From Phoronis australis (lineage: Eukaryota; Phoronida; Phoronidae), in assembly GCA_002633005.1 (NCBI GenBank), contig NMRA01000308.1:261678-325677 (forward strand): a DNA stretch of 64,000 nt. The letters are read 5' to 3'. The position numbers were made by a program, and so were the translations under genes. The notes under the pieces are model-generated. The model saw only the letters and a program-made list of their open reading frames with translations. It ran no database searches and was not told where the DNA came from. Of this stretch, positions 48,865 through 60,917 are shown piece after piece (position 1 is the first letter of the stretch; each line of letters begins with the position of its first letter).

Positions 48865-49700
48865 TTTCTGAACAGTGCTTGACAACCGCTTCCTTAAATA
48901 CGGTACACTATTTAATTAATGTTTAAAGGGATATCAAACCCTGTTTTGGCCTATTAATAGATATTAAAAACGACTTATCTATCCAATTCTTTGAAAAAAT
49001 GCTCCGTAACCTCTCCCCGACAACCCTCAAAAGTTAGGAGGACGTTTTGAAAACTCTTTTCAAAGTCTGCTAAACAGGTAAGCGTGACTTACGCTTATAG
49101 TGAATTACACGGCAAGTGTGCGGAAAGACCAACCACCAAGAACCATGATATCCAATCTCTGACATAAGGAGTATGGGTTTTTAATTGATTCCTGCTTATA
49201 TCGAACCCCCCCACGAAAAAGGTCCAGCCCTGGCCTTTCCGTTAAAGATATGATATAGATGGACAACAACAACATAACTGTTGCAGCTACTGGTACTGCT
49301 AAATACAATAATAGCTAAGCCAGTAATACTTTTGAATTTACTTCCCGTAATCATCGGGTCATACCCGGTCAACTTCGCCCGAATGGTGCTTGATGATAGG
49401 ATTGTGCAGACGATTAGAAGAGGCTCTATGTTTTTCATAGGCATTGAACGCGCGTGGTGGCTACAACAAAATAGGGTAACAAGGGAGTCTAAAAGTAAAT
49501 GTCTAAATGTCTTAAAATCGACTAAGAAACAAAATAGCAGAAAGCGGGCTTGTTATCTGCTGTTTTGATAGTGGCAGAATACGGTTAAGTGCAGACATTT
49601 TCTATTTTCCACTTTGGTTGTGGATTGTTGGATGCCATGCATGTGTGTACAGGTGTGTGCGTTGACATTCTTTTAAATTCAGTACACGCCCGGATGATAA
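48865..49700. other. Intergenic, no supported gene
   Basis: No convincing feature. Overlapping open frames on both strands around 49,200-49,570 lack motifs. Confidence 0.4.
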
Positions 49701-49882
49701 TTAAAGGAGAATGCCACCCGATTTAATTAGCCTTTTTACCGTCTTAATCGGTCTATATCCACATCGCGTCTTATACGGTCGACCTCACCTTGCCGAGTGG
49801 TGTCGCGTTAACGTGTGAGGAAGGTGAGAAAACGACGCAGTGACGTCAGTAGTTCATCTTCAGAGTGAATGCCACTATATTG

Positions 49883-50092
49883 CGGTGCATCGTTCCCACT
49901 TGTCCGAACTATGAAGCTGCGAAGAAATTGGTTATATCATTTTTCGACTTCCTCGAGAGCCCGAAATGCTTAGGAAGTGGATCACTGTAGTGAAGAATGA
50001 AAAGAACGCTGTCAAGGGAGGTGTATATACTGGTCAAATCTCCAGGTTCCTATCTATAAGAAGTATGAAGGAGGTTGTAACTAGTTCGACAT
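49883..50092 (+). pseudogene. THAP domain N-terminal half, frameshifted
   Basis: CIVPTCPNYEAAKKLVISFF runs to a T-run at about 49940-49944. The protein then continues one frame over as RLPREPEMLRKWITVVKNE, reaching a stop at about 50092. The CxxxxC pair, the FF.LP block and the RKW are THAP hallmarks. A single lost T explains the shift. Confidence 0.6.
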
Positions 50093-52406
50093 GACTCTGA
50101 AAGTGACAGAAATCGAAAGAAAACGTTTTTATAATACTTCCTTCTTTTTAATATCGTATTTTTTAATTTTCAAAAAATCCAATTTTACCTCGAATTGTTT
50201 TTCAAAATGCACAGGGATTATCATCAACTGTTTTCTTACGCAATATTCTACCTATCCATACCAAATATATGTAAAAAATCATTATGATCTTGATTTTTAT
50301 GGCATTTTTTGCGTGTGAGTTGGGGCAAGCACGCCACTTTCTGTCTAATAACTAAAAATCTGGTCCATGTATCAAAAAACCCTGGCACGCGATTTTACTT
50401 CAGTTCTAGAGGATTTCAAATTTGCAAATTTCGTAAAAATTGACCCACGTGTTGCGGAAAAATAGGCCCAAGAATCTTGTCACTACGTAATTCTGAAATC
50501 AGGAGCCGAGAAAAACGGCTTTGAAGTTAAGTGGGCATCGAATGCCACTTGAGGTCAAAATTCGTTCAGAATGCGCGGTTATTGTGTTCCAATTTTTAGA
50601 AAATGAGTTATACTTGTTTGTTTACAGCGTAATTTTAATCATTTTTGCGAACTTGTGAAGCACAACAGACGACCAAAACAAATATGGCTGTCACGTGGGC
50701 GGAGCTAAGCGTTGATCTATTGTCTGCTGTTCTGGTATGCCGACCACACGTCATTAAAACCTATGCGACTCATCTAAACTCTCCACTCAGTGTGGTAAAA
50801 GACTCTCTAACTATATTACAACAGAGACCTATTTGTTAGTATTCCAAAATTATATGTAGTCACCGTCTCTTCATCAAATCGCCGCGTTACTGTCTACATA
50901 ACAATATTGACGACTAGGATAAAGAACAGGGCTTGGATGACCAATGGAATGACCAACAACAAAAAACGCGGAAAACTTTTACGGCCCAAAACATGCGCTA
51001 CCCAGCCTTGAAATAATCGATGTGAACCTTTCGCCGACAAAAATCGGGAGGACTGAAAAAAAAAACGTTACCACCATCAGTAGCATGCGTCTGCGTCTTT
51101 GTACATCATCCGTCCACTGCCGCCCACACATATTTTTGGCTGCCGAGCCGTAGTATTTGTCGCCGCGGTTTACAATCACACGAGCCATTGAAAATTGACA
51201 GTTTACGTTCCTCCGAAACATAAAGAGCAACTTCCGCTTTTCGAGGTGAACGTCGTCGGCAACGCCACGGTAAGAAAGGAATTTGCCGCGAAAATTTTAT
51301 ATCAAATCCGATTTTTTTTACGCGGAAATATAATAAAATGCGCGAAAAGAACATTTGAAAAAAGCGGAAATCCGCGTTTCCGCGGAAAATTCCAAGCCTT
51401 GAAAGAACTACTTTCATCGTAATGGTTCAACATTTTCACGTGCCTGTACCGCCAACGCCAACATTTCGACCGAATGGACTTTGGGATAAGAAAATTATAG
51501 CTCTTTCTGCGCAAATAGCGTCGCTTGGGTGAGATTCTCAAGTTATCAAAGTTTTTTATCTTGCTTTCCACTAAAATCGTATAATAATATCACGAGTTTT
51601 AATTCAGGGATACGTTTGAATCTATGCACTAAAACAATTTTGTTATGTTGAACACTTGGTCATTTTCTCTAATTCTTTGGGTTACGGCCGGCGGTAAGTT
51701 AAAAAATCCACTGAGTTTGGCCGCCTAGTTTCTCCACGACGAGTTCCTAACACAGAAGCACGGTTATCTCCAAAAATTCTACTCTGACGACATGTAGTTG
51801 GCCATGTCTCGCGCGCGCGGCGTGTCTCCAAAGCGCTTGCGTGTACTCACATCGAATCGTGCAACACCACCCACGTCGACGCTCAGCGTCCTCTCGCAAG
51901 ACACCTCGCCTTTCCGACTTCTCTTGCACAAGCACAATTTCTGCACTGACTACTCAAGCTGAGTGCAGTGATGGCTTCCGTAGGCCTTGGCGTACTCAAC
52001 TTAATTTTTTTTGCCGATGGACAAACAGGCTCAGGCTCGGAACTGAAGTTCACCATCGCACCACCAACTTTCACATGGTCAAAAATAGAATCATTTTATT
52101 CTTGTTTTCGCTACAACATCTATATCAGCTGGTACAGCACTCTCGATTGCCCGGTTACGCAATGTTTGTTTACAGGATTAGCTTAGAGCTAGTGTCCTTG
52201 TATAAGCTCCGCCCCACTTGTCAGTCACTGAGCTGGGGCGCAGTCAAGCCATATGAAGCTTGGTCAAATATAATTAAAAAACAACTTTGGATTTTCAGAA
52301 TGATTTTATTTTTCTTCACTATACTGTGCAATCAAGAATTAAAGATTAGGACGACATAAAAATGTAAAAACAGTCAAAATTATTTTTTTGTATATCCACC
52401 TGCTTT

Positions 52407-52497
52407 AATAGCAAGTACGAGGTCGTGAAACATCTCCGTGTCTGTGGCCGGCATTTCGTCGACAGTGTTTATTGGTTAATTTCAACACCTCCGCCGT
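52407..52497 (+). pseudogene. THAP domain C-terminal half
   Basis: Open stretch reading NSKYEVVKHLRVCGRHFVDS, with the VC.RHF motif that supplies the last Cys and His zinc ligands of a THAP domain. It lies about 100 bp inside the right terminus of the TTAA element, on the same strand as the N-terminal half. Confidence 0.5.
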
Positions 52498-52686
52498 TAG
52501 GTGTCTGGTAAAACAGCTGAACTAGCTGTTATCGAGTGGAACTACTCGATCTAAAGTGATACAAAATAGTTTGTATTTGGAGTGGCATTCTCATTTAAGT
52601 TCATCATAGGCAGTCCTCCGTCGTCGCTCAAAAATCAGACATTTAACCAAGGAGTGTAATACAATACATTCCTTGATTTAACTACA

Positions 52687-52758
52687 CATGGGCGGCGCAC
52701 CATAGGGTGTTGGGGGGATACTATAACCTCCACTTTTTTCAGTACTGCGCCGCCCATG
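52687..52758. mobile_element. Hairpin mini-element, copy 4
   Basis: 72 bp bounded by catgggcggcgca and its near-perfect complement tgcgccgcccatg. Best-preserved ends of the family. Confidence 0.65.
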
Positions 52759-54489
52759 AACTACCGTATTTTCTTGCACAAAGAAAACCCCGACGAGCAT
52801 GTTCATATTATAAGGGAAAAGTAGGTCTAGACCTATTAAAAACTTTGGTCAATCCAATGCAGTGCCAATGGCGCACAGCCTCGAAGGCGGCGATCAACAA
52901 ACCTGATGGAAGACTCAGATTTCCAAGGTTACATGTCATTATTCCGAAGGTTCGCTACTCCATGCTAATGTTAAAAGAGTGAGCAAAAGTTGAATAGTTC
53001 TTAAAACTTTGATTACATTGTTTACAAATGAGCTAAGTTCCAATCACTGCCAATCGTGAATCTTGAACCTAACTAACGACTCATTCAGTCTCAAGCAGGG
53101 ACAGCATCGGGTCAGGACTTTGATGTATCGTGGTTGATAATTCACCAATATTCCTACTTCATATTCTTTTAAAAATTCAAGTACGTACTCATTTTCCGTA
53201 ATCGAAAGGCATGCAGGCAATTTCGCATGCGCATGAAATCCAGGCGTTGTTTGCATGAGCATAGGTACACTACCTACTGCATCTAATAACCGAAGTGTCG
53301 TTTATCTTTTGCAGGGGAGTAAATGTATATTTGATACACCCAAGTCCGAAATTTTAGATATTTTCGGAGTAGTGTAAACCTTCAGAATTGTGAACTTTCA
53401 GAGTACTGAACCTTTGGAATAGTTCTCATTTCCGCTGTCGTGAACACATCCACTACCACAAGAAACTATAGAACACCGCATTTAATCCACCTTCACTCTT
53501 AGGCTTCTATTGTGAGTCAGCATGTGTGAATAATTGGCTGATAAGCCACCTAAGGAACTACTTTTGGCTGAATGGATGACCAGGCCATAAAAAGATAATT
53601 AGCCAAGATCGGTTAAATAATGCTGCATGGAATAGTTAATACCTTCGGAGGCACTGAACAGTTCTCATAGGGATTTGCCTATCAGAACACACGTCAATGG
53701 ACTCTTCACCCTTTCTTCACACTGTAAAAAACTGCATGCAAATAAAGAAAAGTTTTGAGTCATTTCACATCACAAGCCTTACAGATGAGCACAGAAACTT
53801 TGTACTCTCTTGTATTTTTGACTCTTTTGCTCCCAGTGGAAACCAAGCTGAACTAAGAAAAATAAGGGCAAAAATGCAAAATCGGCACTTTTCACCCTAA
53901 ATTCACTACTTTCCTGCCGATGCCAACATTAGATTGCAAAAGCAAATTTCCTACCAATTCCAAAATTGTGGTACAAAAGTACTGTCAACCAACTATTTTT
54001 TTTCAAATCTGGCTTGTTTGAGGGCTACCTGAAATCGCGGCCAATTTCTCAGTTGCTACACAGCAATGCACAATTGCAACAGGGGGCCACCATCTTGAAG
54101 AAGAGTGCAGCTACAGCCGAGAAAGTGGCCTTTTTCATTCTCAGCATGTTCGCAAATACAAACACTACGAAACCACATTCACTGAGCCTAATGCAATGCC
54201 CACCTACAAAATTCCCCCAAACTTGGCAAATTGGCCGCGGCCACAGCCTAACTATTCAGTGCCACCTTCATGGCAATTTTGAAAGAGTGGGCATCTTCTG
54301 CTAGTCTTTCGCCGAAAGTGTTTTAAATAACTTGGTTTACCAACCTCTGATTTTCTGGATTATGCAAACATTAAAATTCAAATTTGCAACGTTTTCATTT
54401 CCGCCATCATTATGCTATGGAAGCAAGAAAAAATTGGCAACAATCCGTACAAGCAACAAAGAATATGTCGTAGCATCACCTACCCTTGG
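52759..54489. other. Intergenic, no supported gene
   Basis: AT-rich. Short open frames only. Repeated ttcggag/gaactttcagag-type words around 53,370-53,440 suggest decayed repeats. Confidence 0.4.
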
Positions 54490-55010
54490 TGGAAAGCGCT
54501 TAGAAAAATTCATTTCACGGGGAGGGGACGCTTATTGTAGCCTATGGCAGTTGAAACCCGGTTTCCGAAACGGGTAAAATCGGAAGCTAGGAATTATGAA
54601 ATTTACGCTTTGTCACGTATTTGTAGCCTATGACAGTCTTTCTACAAAATTATGGTGCATTGCTATCAAACTCCGTTGTTAAATTACGATCATTTTTCAA
54701 AAAATTGTGCTGAAATCCCAGAGCGAATACTTGCCGACTGATACGTCGCTGAATCGCGATCGTCGATAGGAAAATTTGAATTCTTGAATAAAAATACAGT
54801 TTCGACTCAACAAATTACCCGAGATCTTCCTTATGTTTTACAATTTTTCAAGTTAATGTGGAGTCCAGATTAATTGCGATTAAGTCCAAATCTGCGCTAC
54901 ATCGTACTCCACAACACGAGAAAAATCTCTGGATGAACACACACGTTGTTGTCACGTGACGTTTGTTGTGAAGTTCGTTTGCGTTTGAGAGTGAGTGAGT
55001 GAGCTCGTGC
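54490..55010 (+). repeat. Dispersed repeat R1, copy 3
   Basis: Same block order as 26776-27340: gttgaaacccggtttccgaa, ggtgcattgctatcaaact and gttgttgtcacgtgacgttt. It shows that R1 is a dispersed family and not part of MED16. Confidence 0.8.
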
Positions 55011-57029
55011 GGGACATCGACGACAGACTTTTGTTACAAAAGGCGGAGGATTATGCAAGAATTAGATTGTTTTTCACTTAAACGACTCAGTGCAACGTGC
55101 AAGCCAAGGTGGATAAATACGGTCTAGTTCAATCGGCCAAACCCCACAGTTTTCCCTGATCAGTGGGGTTGTGACGTCAACTCGTTTAGTGGGAATGTTC
55201 ATGGCATGAGCGAAGTAAGCAAGTTAAGTTACACGCAAAATACAACCAGATCAAAATATACAAGTCGATCATTTTCCGATTAAGTAGTTCCGTCCGAGTA
55301 TGTAATGAGGTGTAACCTCCCAGTTGAGGACGCCCGGTTTGAAAGTTTGGCAGGGCCGGGCCAGATAACACGGGAACGTTCTCTTTCTGGACCACATTAC
55401 ATTTGTGTATTTGGGTCCCGTTCTTTGTGAGAAATCGTGAGGGCATCCTCATTTCTGGTATTATGAATTCCGTCTGATCTTGGGAACATAGAGCTGAGAC
55501 TCGCCGTTGTGTATACAGATTTTCCTCCCTCCTAGTTGAGGTGCGTACGTCAAGGGCCTCAACGAAAACTTTACAGTGTCGACGCTTGCAAAATATCAAT
55601 GGTCCACAACACTAGAAATTCGAACCACCCCCGCGCAATGCTGGCTACGGGCCTGCTGGTATTTCACTGTAGTAATTATCAAGACAATTAGGTTCGACAT
55701 AACTTGAAGTTAAAATTAATCAGGTTACACCTCTACGTGGGTGGTCGATCTTTGCGTACTTCTATCTAATGCATGGTATCAACAACAGTAGATCTGAGGC
55801 TCGTTCCAAGAAAACTGACTTAGCTATAAGAGAGTCAATTAAGATTAAAAACTCTCACAAGTCCTTCTCAGTTAAGGGATCATTAGTTTGACTAAAGTTT
55901 TTGACCTAAATTTTGTCTTAATTTTGACTAACTTGCCGGATGTGAAAGTTTCAATGTTAGGAAGTTGACACAAACCTTAAACTTAAGTAAAAATGAACTT
56001 AAGTCGGTCATGAAATCCGTGATATTCATGATACATATATTGCTTAGTATATTAGTTTGATAGTGTTATTACTTATTGATATTATTTCTTTGCTAGCCAA
56101 TTGTTTGTGTTTATAGAAACTTGTTTTGGCTGTTAGCTGAGTCAGCGACCAACCCATCCGGTGCATCCACACATGTTTTATGATCTCTGTAGTAAACAAG
56201 ATTGCATAATGGTCATTCACAGAAACATTGCCTAAAGACAGCTGACCATTACCATATATGGCAAACACGACAGAGTAGTTCAGATGATTGTTGTGAAAGT
56301 TTTTAGAGTTGCTTCCTGTTATTTTCCTGTAGAATATTGAATCATAAAGTTTGGTGCATGCAACCCACATATTTGTGACTTGTATATAAATCCGTTCACT
56401 TGTCTAATATAGACAGTCCTCATCTTGCTACTGCCAGTTGCTTTACTAGTGGAATTTAGTGTTCCACACTTAGTTACTGAATACAACCATCTCACTGACG
56501 GACCGAGACTGTCCACAACACAACACAACGCTGCTACTAAGTCGAGTTATTCTCCACTATTCTGCTACAAAGTCAGTTTCTTGGAACGGCCCCTGGGTAA
56601 TACTACCAAATGTCATCTTCATAACGAGGTCAATTGCGTAACGCTCTAACTCAAATACCCGGTAGTTCATGATCACGGTTAGCTCTGTCTGAAAACTTAT
56701 GCTGTCTTGCACTGTCTCTTGTTTGTCGTAACCCGCTGAAAATGGTAATTTTTATGCAAAGTGTCTGCCAACGATAATATTTCTCAAAAGATCATTATTC
56801 GGATTTATAGTGGATAGACACCAGCCTAGTCCAATCTCTAATTTTCTCGACTAACATGGCATAATCATGACTATTTGTTAATGTTTCTTTTGCAATTACT
56901 ATATTCTGTATGATATATTTTATCTTATTTCTACTCATATATTTTCTAGTACCTCGATATGTGGTCGAAGATGTTATTTACATGAATTCTAACTCTTGCA
57001 AAAGAGTAGAAAACAAAAACATTGTCGCC
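55011..57029. other. Intergenic, no supported gene
   Basis: Two minus-strand open frames of 137 and 108 codons (55186-55599, 56044-56370) have no recognised motif, start context or splice support. I do not call them genes. Confidence 0.4.
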
Positions 57030-57102
57030 TGCCCCGAGTGAGGATCGAACTCACGACCTTGAGATTATGAGACTCACGCGCTGCCGACTGCGCCATCGAG
57101 GC
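57030..57102 (-). tRNA. tRNA-Met, elongator (anticodon CAU)
   Basis: 73 nt cloverleaf. The acceptor GCCTCGA pairs with TCGGGGC using wobble, the D-arm is GGCGCAGTCGGCAGCGC, the anticodon loop is CTCATAA, and the T-arm is GTGAGTTCGATCCTCAC with discriminator A. The acceptor starts with G-C and the D-arm is the elongator type, so this is not initiator Met. No intron. Confidence 0.96.
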
Positions 57103-58609
57103 GACCCTGCCGTAATAGGGTTATTTAGGTCAGGTGATTAATGAGGCTCAGGACACCGCCATGAGTGCTGACATCTTGTGGATGAGATGAGCTTTCACGC
57201 CTGAATGACTCATTGACGCAAAAGGCATGATGGTGTCATTTGTATCCCCCAAACCCGGCTATATAGCATTTCAATCAAATGAATGCATTGGCGTTGAAGA
57301 ACATATATGTTGAATACCGTTTTACTCCGTTTCAATGCTGATCCGGATTTTCTCTCACAGTATCAGACAGGGCCGACTCGGACTGAGCCAAGTGCTGCCG
57401 GACACAATTGTTATTTTCAATTTCATTTTTGTTCCTGGTGCAAGAGAAAAAAAGCGTCCTTTCTGGTATTGTGAAAGGGATTGGTAGTCATAAGGGCCTT
57501 CAACTCGATCGCGAAAAGTCATTGACTGGCGCTGCCTGCCGGCCGCCGGGCCCGCGCCAAAGAGAGATACACCGGCCGACCGTCCGGCCTTACAGTAACC
57601 TGTTCAATCCAGTTTTCCTACGAGTTCATGCTGTATCTAAGCCTCGTCTAAGCATATTTTATGCTAAAAACAATTTTTACTTGTTTTATCATTATCCTTA
57701 TCAATTGATCCCAAGCGTACCTGAAAAGACCGCGTAGGCCAGGTCTACGTAGGTCTCTGGCAAATGTTAGTCCGAATTATGTAATGTTGCGCACTTATTG
57801 CTTGTGGCGAAAATGAACACACTTAAATACTTTTCTGTTGATTTTTATTTAATTACATCTAGAAAATGTGCGAAAAATGCTATCAAACCGTATTTCGCAC
57901 GTCTTTCATTGCCAAATATAAGGGAGTCGGGTGTACTACAAGCCACCGTCTCAACAACAATAACTTAGCACTGTGCAAAGTGTTACGGTTCATTGTATAC
58001 AGATTTATTTTTGACCAAATTTCTTCATTGTTTTTTTACCTATTTCCAAGCTTAAGCAGACCTCGCCCAATGCTTTCACTTGGAATATTTTTTTTCACTT
58101 TTCAAAAATATGTGTATTTTGAAGCTATTTAATCGATTTAAATATGAATAATAATTATGCTTTTGGGCAGTTTAGCTCTCACTAAAATGAAAAATGGTGT
58201 ACATTAAGTTTCATGACAGTATTGTGAACTAAATGGGGGAGTGATGGAATGGAATTTATCATCTTTTTAAAACTCTAATGAATAAAAACGACTGATTTTG
58301 CTTGATGACTAGTAAAATCATAGCAATATAAAATCTAAATCTAACAACACAAAACCAGTCAGTAACGAAGGTTTTACATAGTGGTTTCCTCTTTTTCAAC
58401 GGCGTCGCTTTACTTTCCTAAATACATTCCTTTATTAAGATATCTGTATCTTTGGAGTTCCTCGACAGATTTTTATGGAATTCGGCAAATAGGTTTCTCT
58501 TAATGAGCAATGACACCTTTTTGTTTTCGAATGGATTTGACGTTTTTCCTCATTTCGATTCCGCCTCTCTATTCTGAAAATTGGCATATATGCTGATGAT
58601 GTCAGCAGT
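57103..58609. other. Intergenic, short GC-rich patch, no supported gene
   Basis: A GC-rich stretch at about 57,525-57,590 (gccggccgccgggcccgcgc) contrasts with AT-rich flanks. No gene was recognised. Confidence 0.4.
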
Positions 58610-58844
58610 CACGTGACTTTATAACTTCGTTTTCAATTCTTTCCGGTTAAGCGACGTCTTCCAGTTACACGCATGACCTTGACCTTAGATCGAGATCTCT
58701 CTCTTTAACAGATCCAAGAAAATCTATTACGTAATGATTTGGACGTCATTGTCACTTGAGTCCGGTAGGCGGATGATGTCACTCTCGGTTGCACCCATCA
58801 CACGTGACTTTTGATCTTTAATTTTTTATCTATGACCTTTGACC
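58610..58844 (+). promoter_or_regulatory. Cluster of E-box, D-box and nuclear-receptor sites
   Basis: Within 235 bp: CACGTG at 58610 and 58801, TTACGTAA (PAR-bZIP/D-box consensus) at 58727-58734, GACGTCA (CRE-like) at 58742, two abutting AGGTCA half-sites at 58674-58685 (minus), and a DR1-type GGTCAAAGGTCA at 58833-58844 (minus). The two E-boxes share flanking words (gatgatgtca...cacgtgactt), hinting at a local duplication. It ends about 25 bp before a small open frame with a signal-peptide-like start. Function is inferred from motifs only. Confidence 0.4.
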
Positions 58845-58870
58845 GAAACAGGTCGTCAAAACAACTTACT

Positions 58871-59023
58871 ATGCTACTGCTGATATTGAACGTTTTTAAT
58901 GGTAATGTTTTCGGCGACGTCCCAGCAGTTTCCCTGACGCTCGTTGAATGCGAGCGAGGACTGAGGCTTGAAAAACTGCATGCCAAAAGATGGTCTACTA
59001 GTCTAGTTGAGCTGTCTAATTAA
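58871..59023 (+). CDS. Candidate 50-aa secreted peptide
   Basis: Begins MLLLILNVFNGNVFG, a compact signal-peptide-like leader, then DVPAVSLTLVECERG and a tail with one dibasic site (HAKRW). It ends SLVELSN with TAA at 59023. A canonical AATAAA follows 22 bp after the stop and a dense motif cluster precedes the start. I recognise no family. One cysteine and no C-terminal amidation glycine argue against a classic neuropeptide. It could instead be a last exon or chance. Confidence 0.3.
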   Translation: MLLLILNVFNGNVFGDVPAVSLTLVECERGLRLEKLHAKRWSTSLVELSN

Positions 59024-59044
59024 GACAAAGTCTTGCTGCTATGA

Positions 59045-59050
59045 AATAAA
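59045..59050 (+). terminator. Poly(A) signal AATAAA after the small peptide frame
   Basis: Canonical hexamer 22 bp beyond the stop codon at 59023. It is consistent with a very short 3' UTR if the unit is transcribed. Confidence 0.35.
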
Positions 59051-59249
59051 ACATTTTTACAGTAGATGCTGAAGATGTGTCCCATCAACGTCACTCAATG
59101 AGTTTTTCCAAATTGTAAAACGGCTCTATGGAATAATTCCGTAGTAGAGCGGAGCTAAATTGACACACATAAAAAACCATTGCGCTGACAAGTAGCGTTG
59201 AACAATCTGTTACGCCTGTTCCAAATAGAACTGTACACCTTTATGTTAA

Positions 59250-59669
59250 AGGCGAAGGCAACCTTTTTCCATGTCATTTTGAGCTAAAATAAGGTTGGTT
59301 GGTTATCCTAGACATATTTTTCACTTAATTACAGCTTTACGTAACTTTATTAATTATTCGTCCGCTTTTCCGGAAGTGACGTTTTAGGAGGCAAGCGCTT
59401 CCCGCCACTTGGTTTTGCGTTGAGCTTACTGTGCGAATCTGTTCTATTCTACTTTTGTTTTGTGCTATTTTTCACCAATTGTCGCCACCACTTTCCATCG
59501 GCGAGTATTCTGCGGCAAGATAGGTTAGTAGAGAACTCAACTGCGTTGGATTTAGGGATTGTTTAGTGTGTTGTAAGCTGAAAATGGCTGGAGTCGGTGA
59601 CCCGTATCACAGTGACAGTAGTGTGAGTGACGGAGACCTTGTTCACAGCAGTGGTGACGAGGAATTTTN

Positions 59670-59705
<36 letters not shown>

Positions 59706-59752
59706 CTACTACTGCTACTATACTGCTACCACCTACTCGTACTGTAGTGCAT
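59250..59752 (+). mobile_element. Kolobok-like element end (same TIR as 21273), truncated or incomplete
   Basis: TTAA (59246-59249) followed by AGGCGAAGGCAACC, then about 150 bp similar to the arms at 21273-22160. Beyond it the sequence differs: a frame from 59584 reads MAGVGDPYHSDSSVSDGD and SSGDEEF, then enters a CTG repeat after an N at 59669. No matching right terminus was found downstream. It may be the 5' end of a longer relative whose N-terminal frame survives. Confidence 0.6.
59670..59703 (+). repeat. CTG microsatellite beside a single N
   Basis: About 11 CTG units directly after the N at 59669, then imperfect CTA/CTG. The true length is uncertain because of the gap. Confidence 0.85.
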
Positions 59753-59759
59753 AAAATAG

Positions 59760-60917
59760 TTCTCCGAATTCCGGATGGCTAGGATGAGATCGATTACTGA
59801 TGTGGTGTACGTTCTGTCCAACTCCCCACGAAGCACATTGATCTGGGAGCGGAGATGGCCGCGTTAACAGGGTCACTCCAAAATCGATGTCGGTTCATTT
59901 CATGTTTATTGATGAAAACATTGTGCTTTTCAATGAGTGTCTGAGAATTAAGAACATTTGTTTACTATTAGTTGTAATTGTAAATTAATCAGGCTGAACA
60001 AAGTAGAATGACCACAGTGAATAAAGAGTGTAATTGTCTAGAAATTGTTGGCATATTTGTGATACTTAGCGGTTCAGCCACTGCTGTTGTTTGTTGATAT
60101 GCACCCGCGGACATTTGCCACTAAAACGGAATGCTTAAGGTTGTGGATTTCGTATGGCTGGGTGACGAGACCCCTTCGTTCTAAAGGTCTTCGTATTTCA
60201 GGTAAGTACATGAGAACAGTCTTCCACACTTTAATATTCTATTACGACGGAAGAGCTTTGATTATCAGCGGAAAATTATTAAGATGTACATTTTCAGAAC
60301 AAGGTGACCTACGTAGGTAAGACCGAATAATTCACTTATTGCATTTATGTTACGTGACTCGGGAAGTCCTCATACTATTGTTGCAACGCTCTTGTGAATA
60401 AGCTGTCGAAAGTAATACATATCGATCAATGGCGTGACAGGATAGATCATAAACATTGCCTACGAAAAATGAAAACATCAATGCATGAAGTTGGTGCTGC
60501 AGTTGAAAAGTCCCGAGACGCCGAAAAGAGACGTCCATGAACGATTGTAACTTGGACTAATTTTAGGTTAGAACACATCATAAAATGGCTATGCGTTGTA
60601 AAATTAAACCAAGATAAGTAGATAATCGCGTGTTAATTCATATACACAAAGAAACGATGATAGCAACATCATTTCATCTATATTATATTACTCTAGTTTT
60701 CTTGTTATTTTAGGAAGTACAATTCTCAAATTAATTGAAGGAGCCGAAGTAAACTAGAAGGTCGACTTTCGTTCTCGCAGCTCTATTGATAACGTATTGA
60801 GCTACATCTAAGGTACAGCATTTCTGAGTTTGGAATTCTAAAGGTTCATTTTGGTGCCAACTGACGTCAAGATCAATCCGTCGTCTTAGGAGTAATTCCA
60901 GGAACAGTGACATAATC
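59760..60917. other. Upstream region of the four-helix membrane gene
   Basis: No coding support. Should contain the promoter and any 5' non-coding exon of the gene starting at 60918, but no TATA box or clear splice pair was identified. Confidence 0.35.

Larger units (their letters stand above)
49705..52594. mobile_element. 2.9-kb TTAA-flanked element with a broken THAP domain
   Basis: The ends AGGAGAATGCCAC and GTGGCATTCTCAT are inverted and each is flanked by TTAA (49701-49704 and 52595-52598). On the plus strand the left end encodes the first THAP half and the right end the second. TTAA targets plus a THAP domain fit the Kolobok superfamily. The 2.4 kb between the two halves encodes no recognisable transposase. 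It may be an intron or a nested insertion. Confidence 0.6.

Noticed and set aside
51841-52359. 172-codon plus-strand open frame, the longest stop-free frame without Ns outside the recognised genes
   Set aside because: It lies inside the TTAA element, has low-complexity basic composition and no recognisable motif, and overlapping frames on the other strand are equally open.
55186-55599. 137-codon minus-strand open frame
   Set aside because: No domain, signal peptide, conserved motif or splice context. Its length is within what chance gives in 64 kb.
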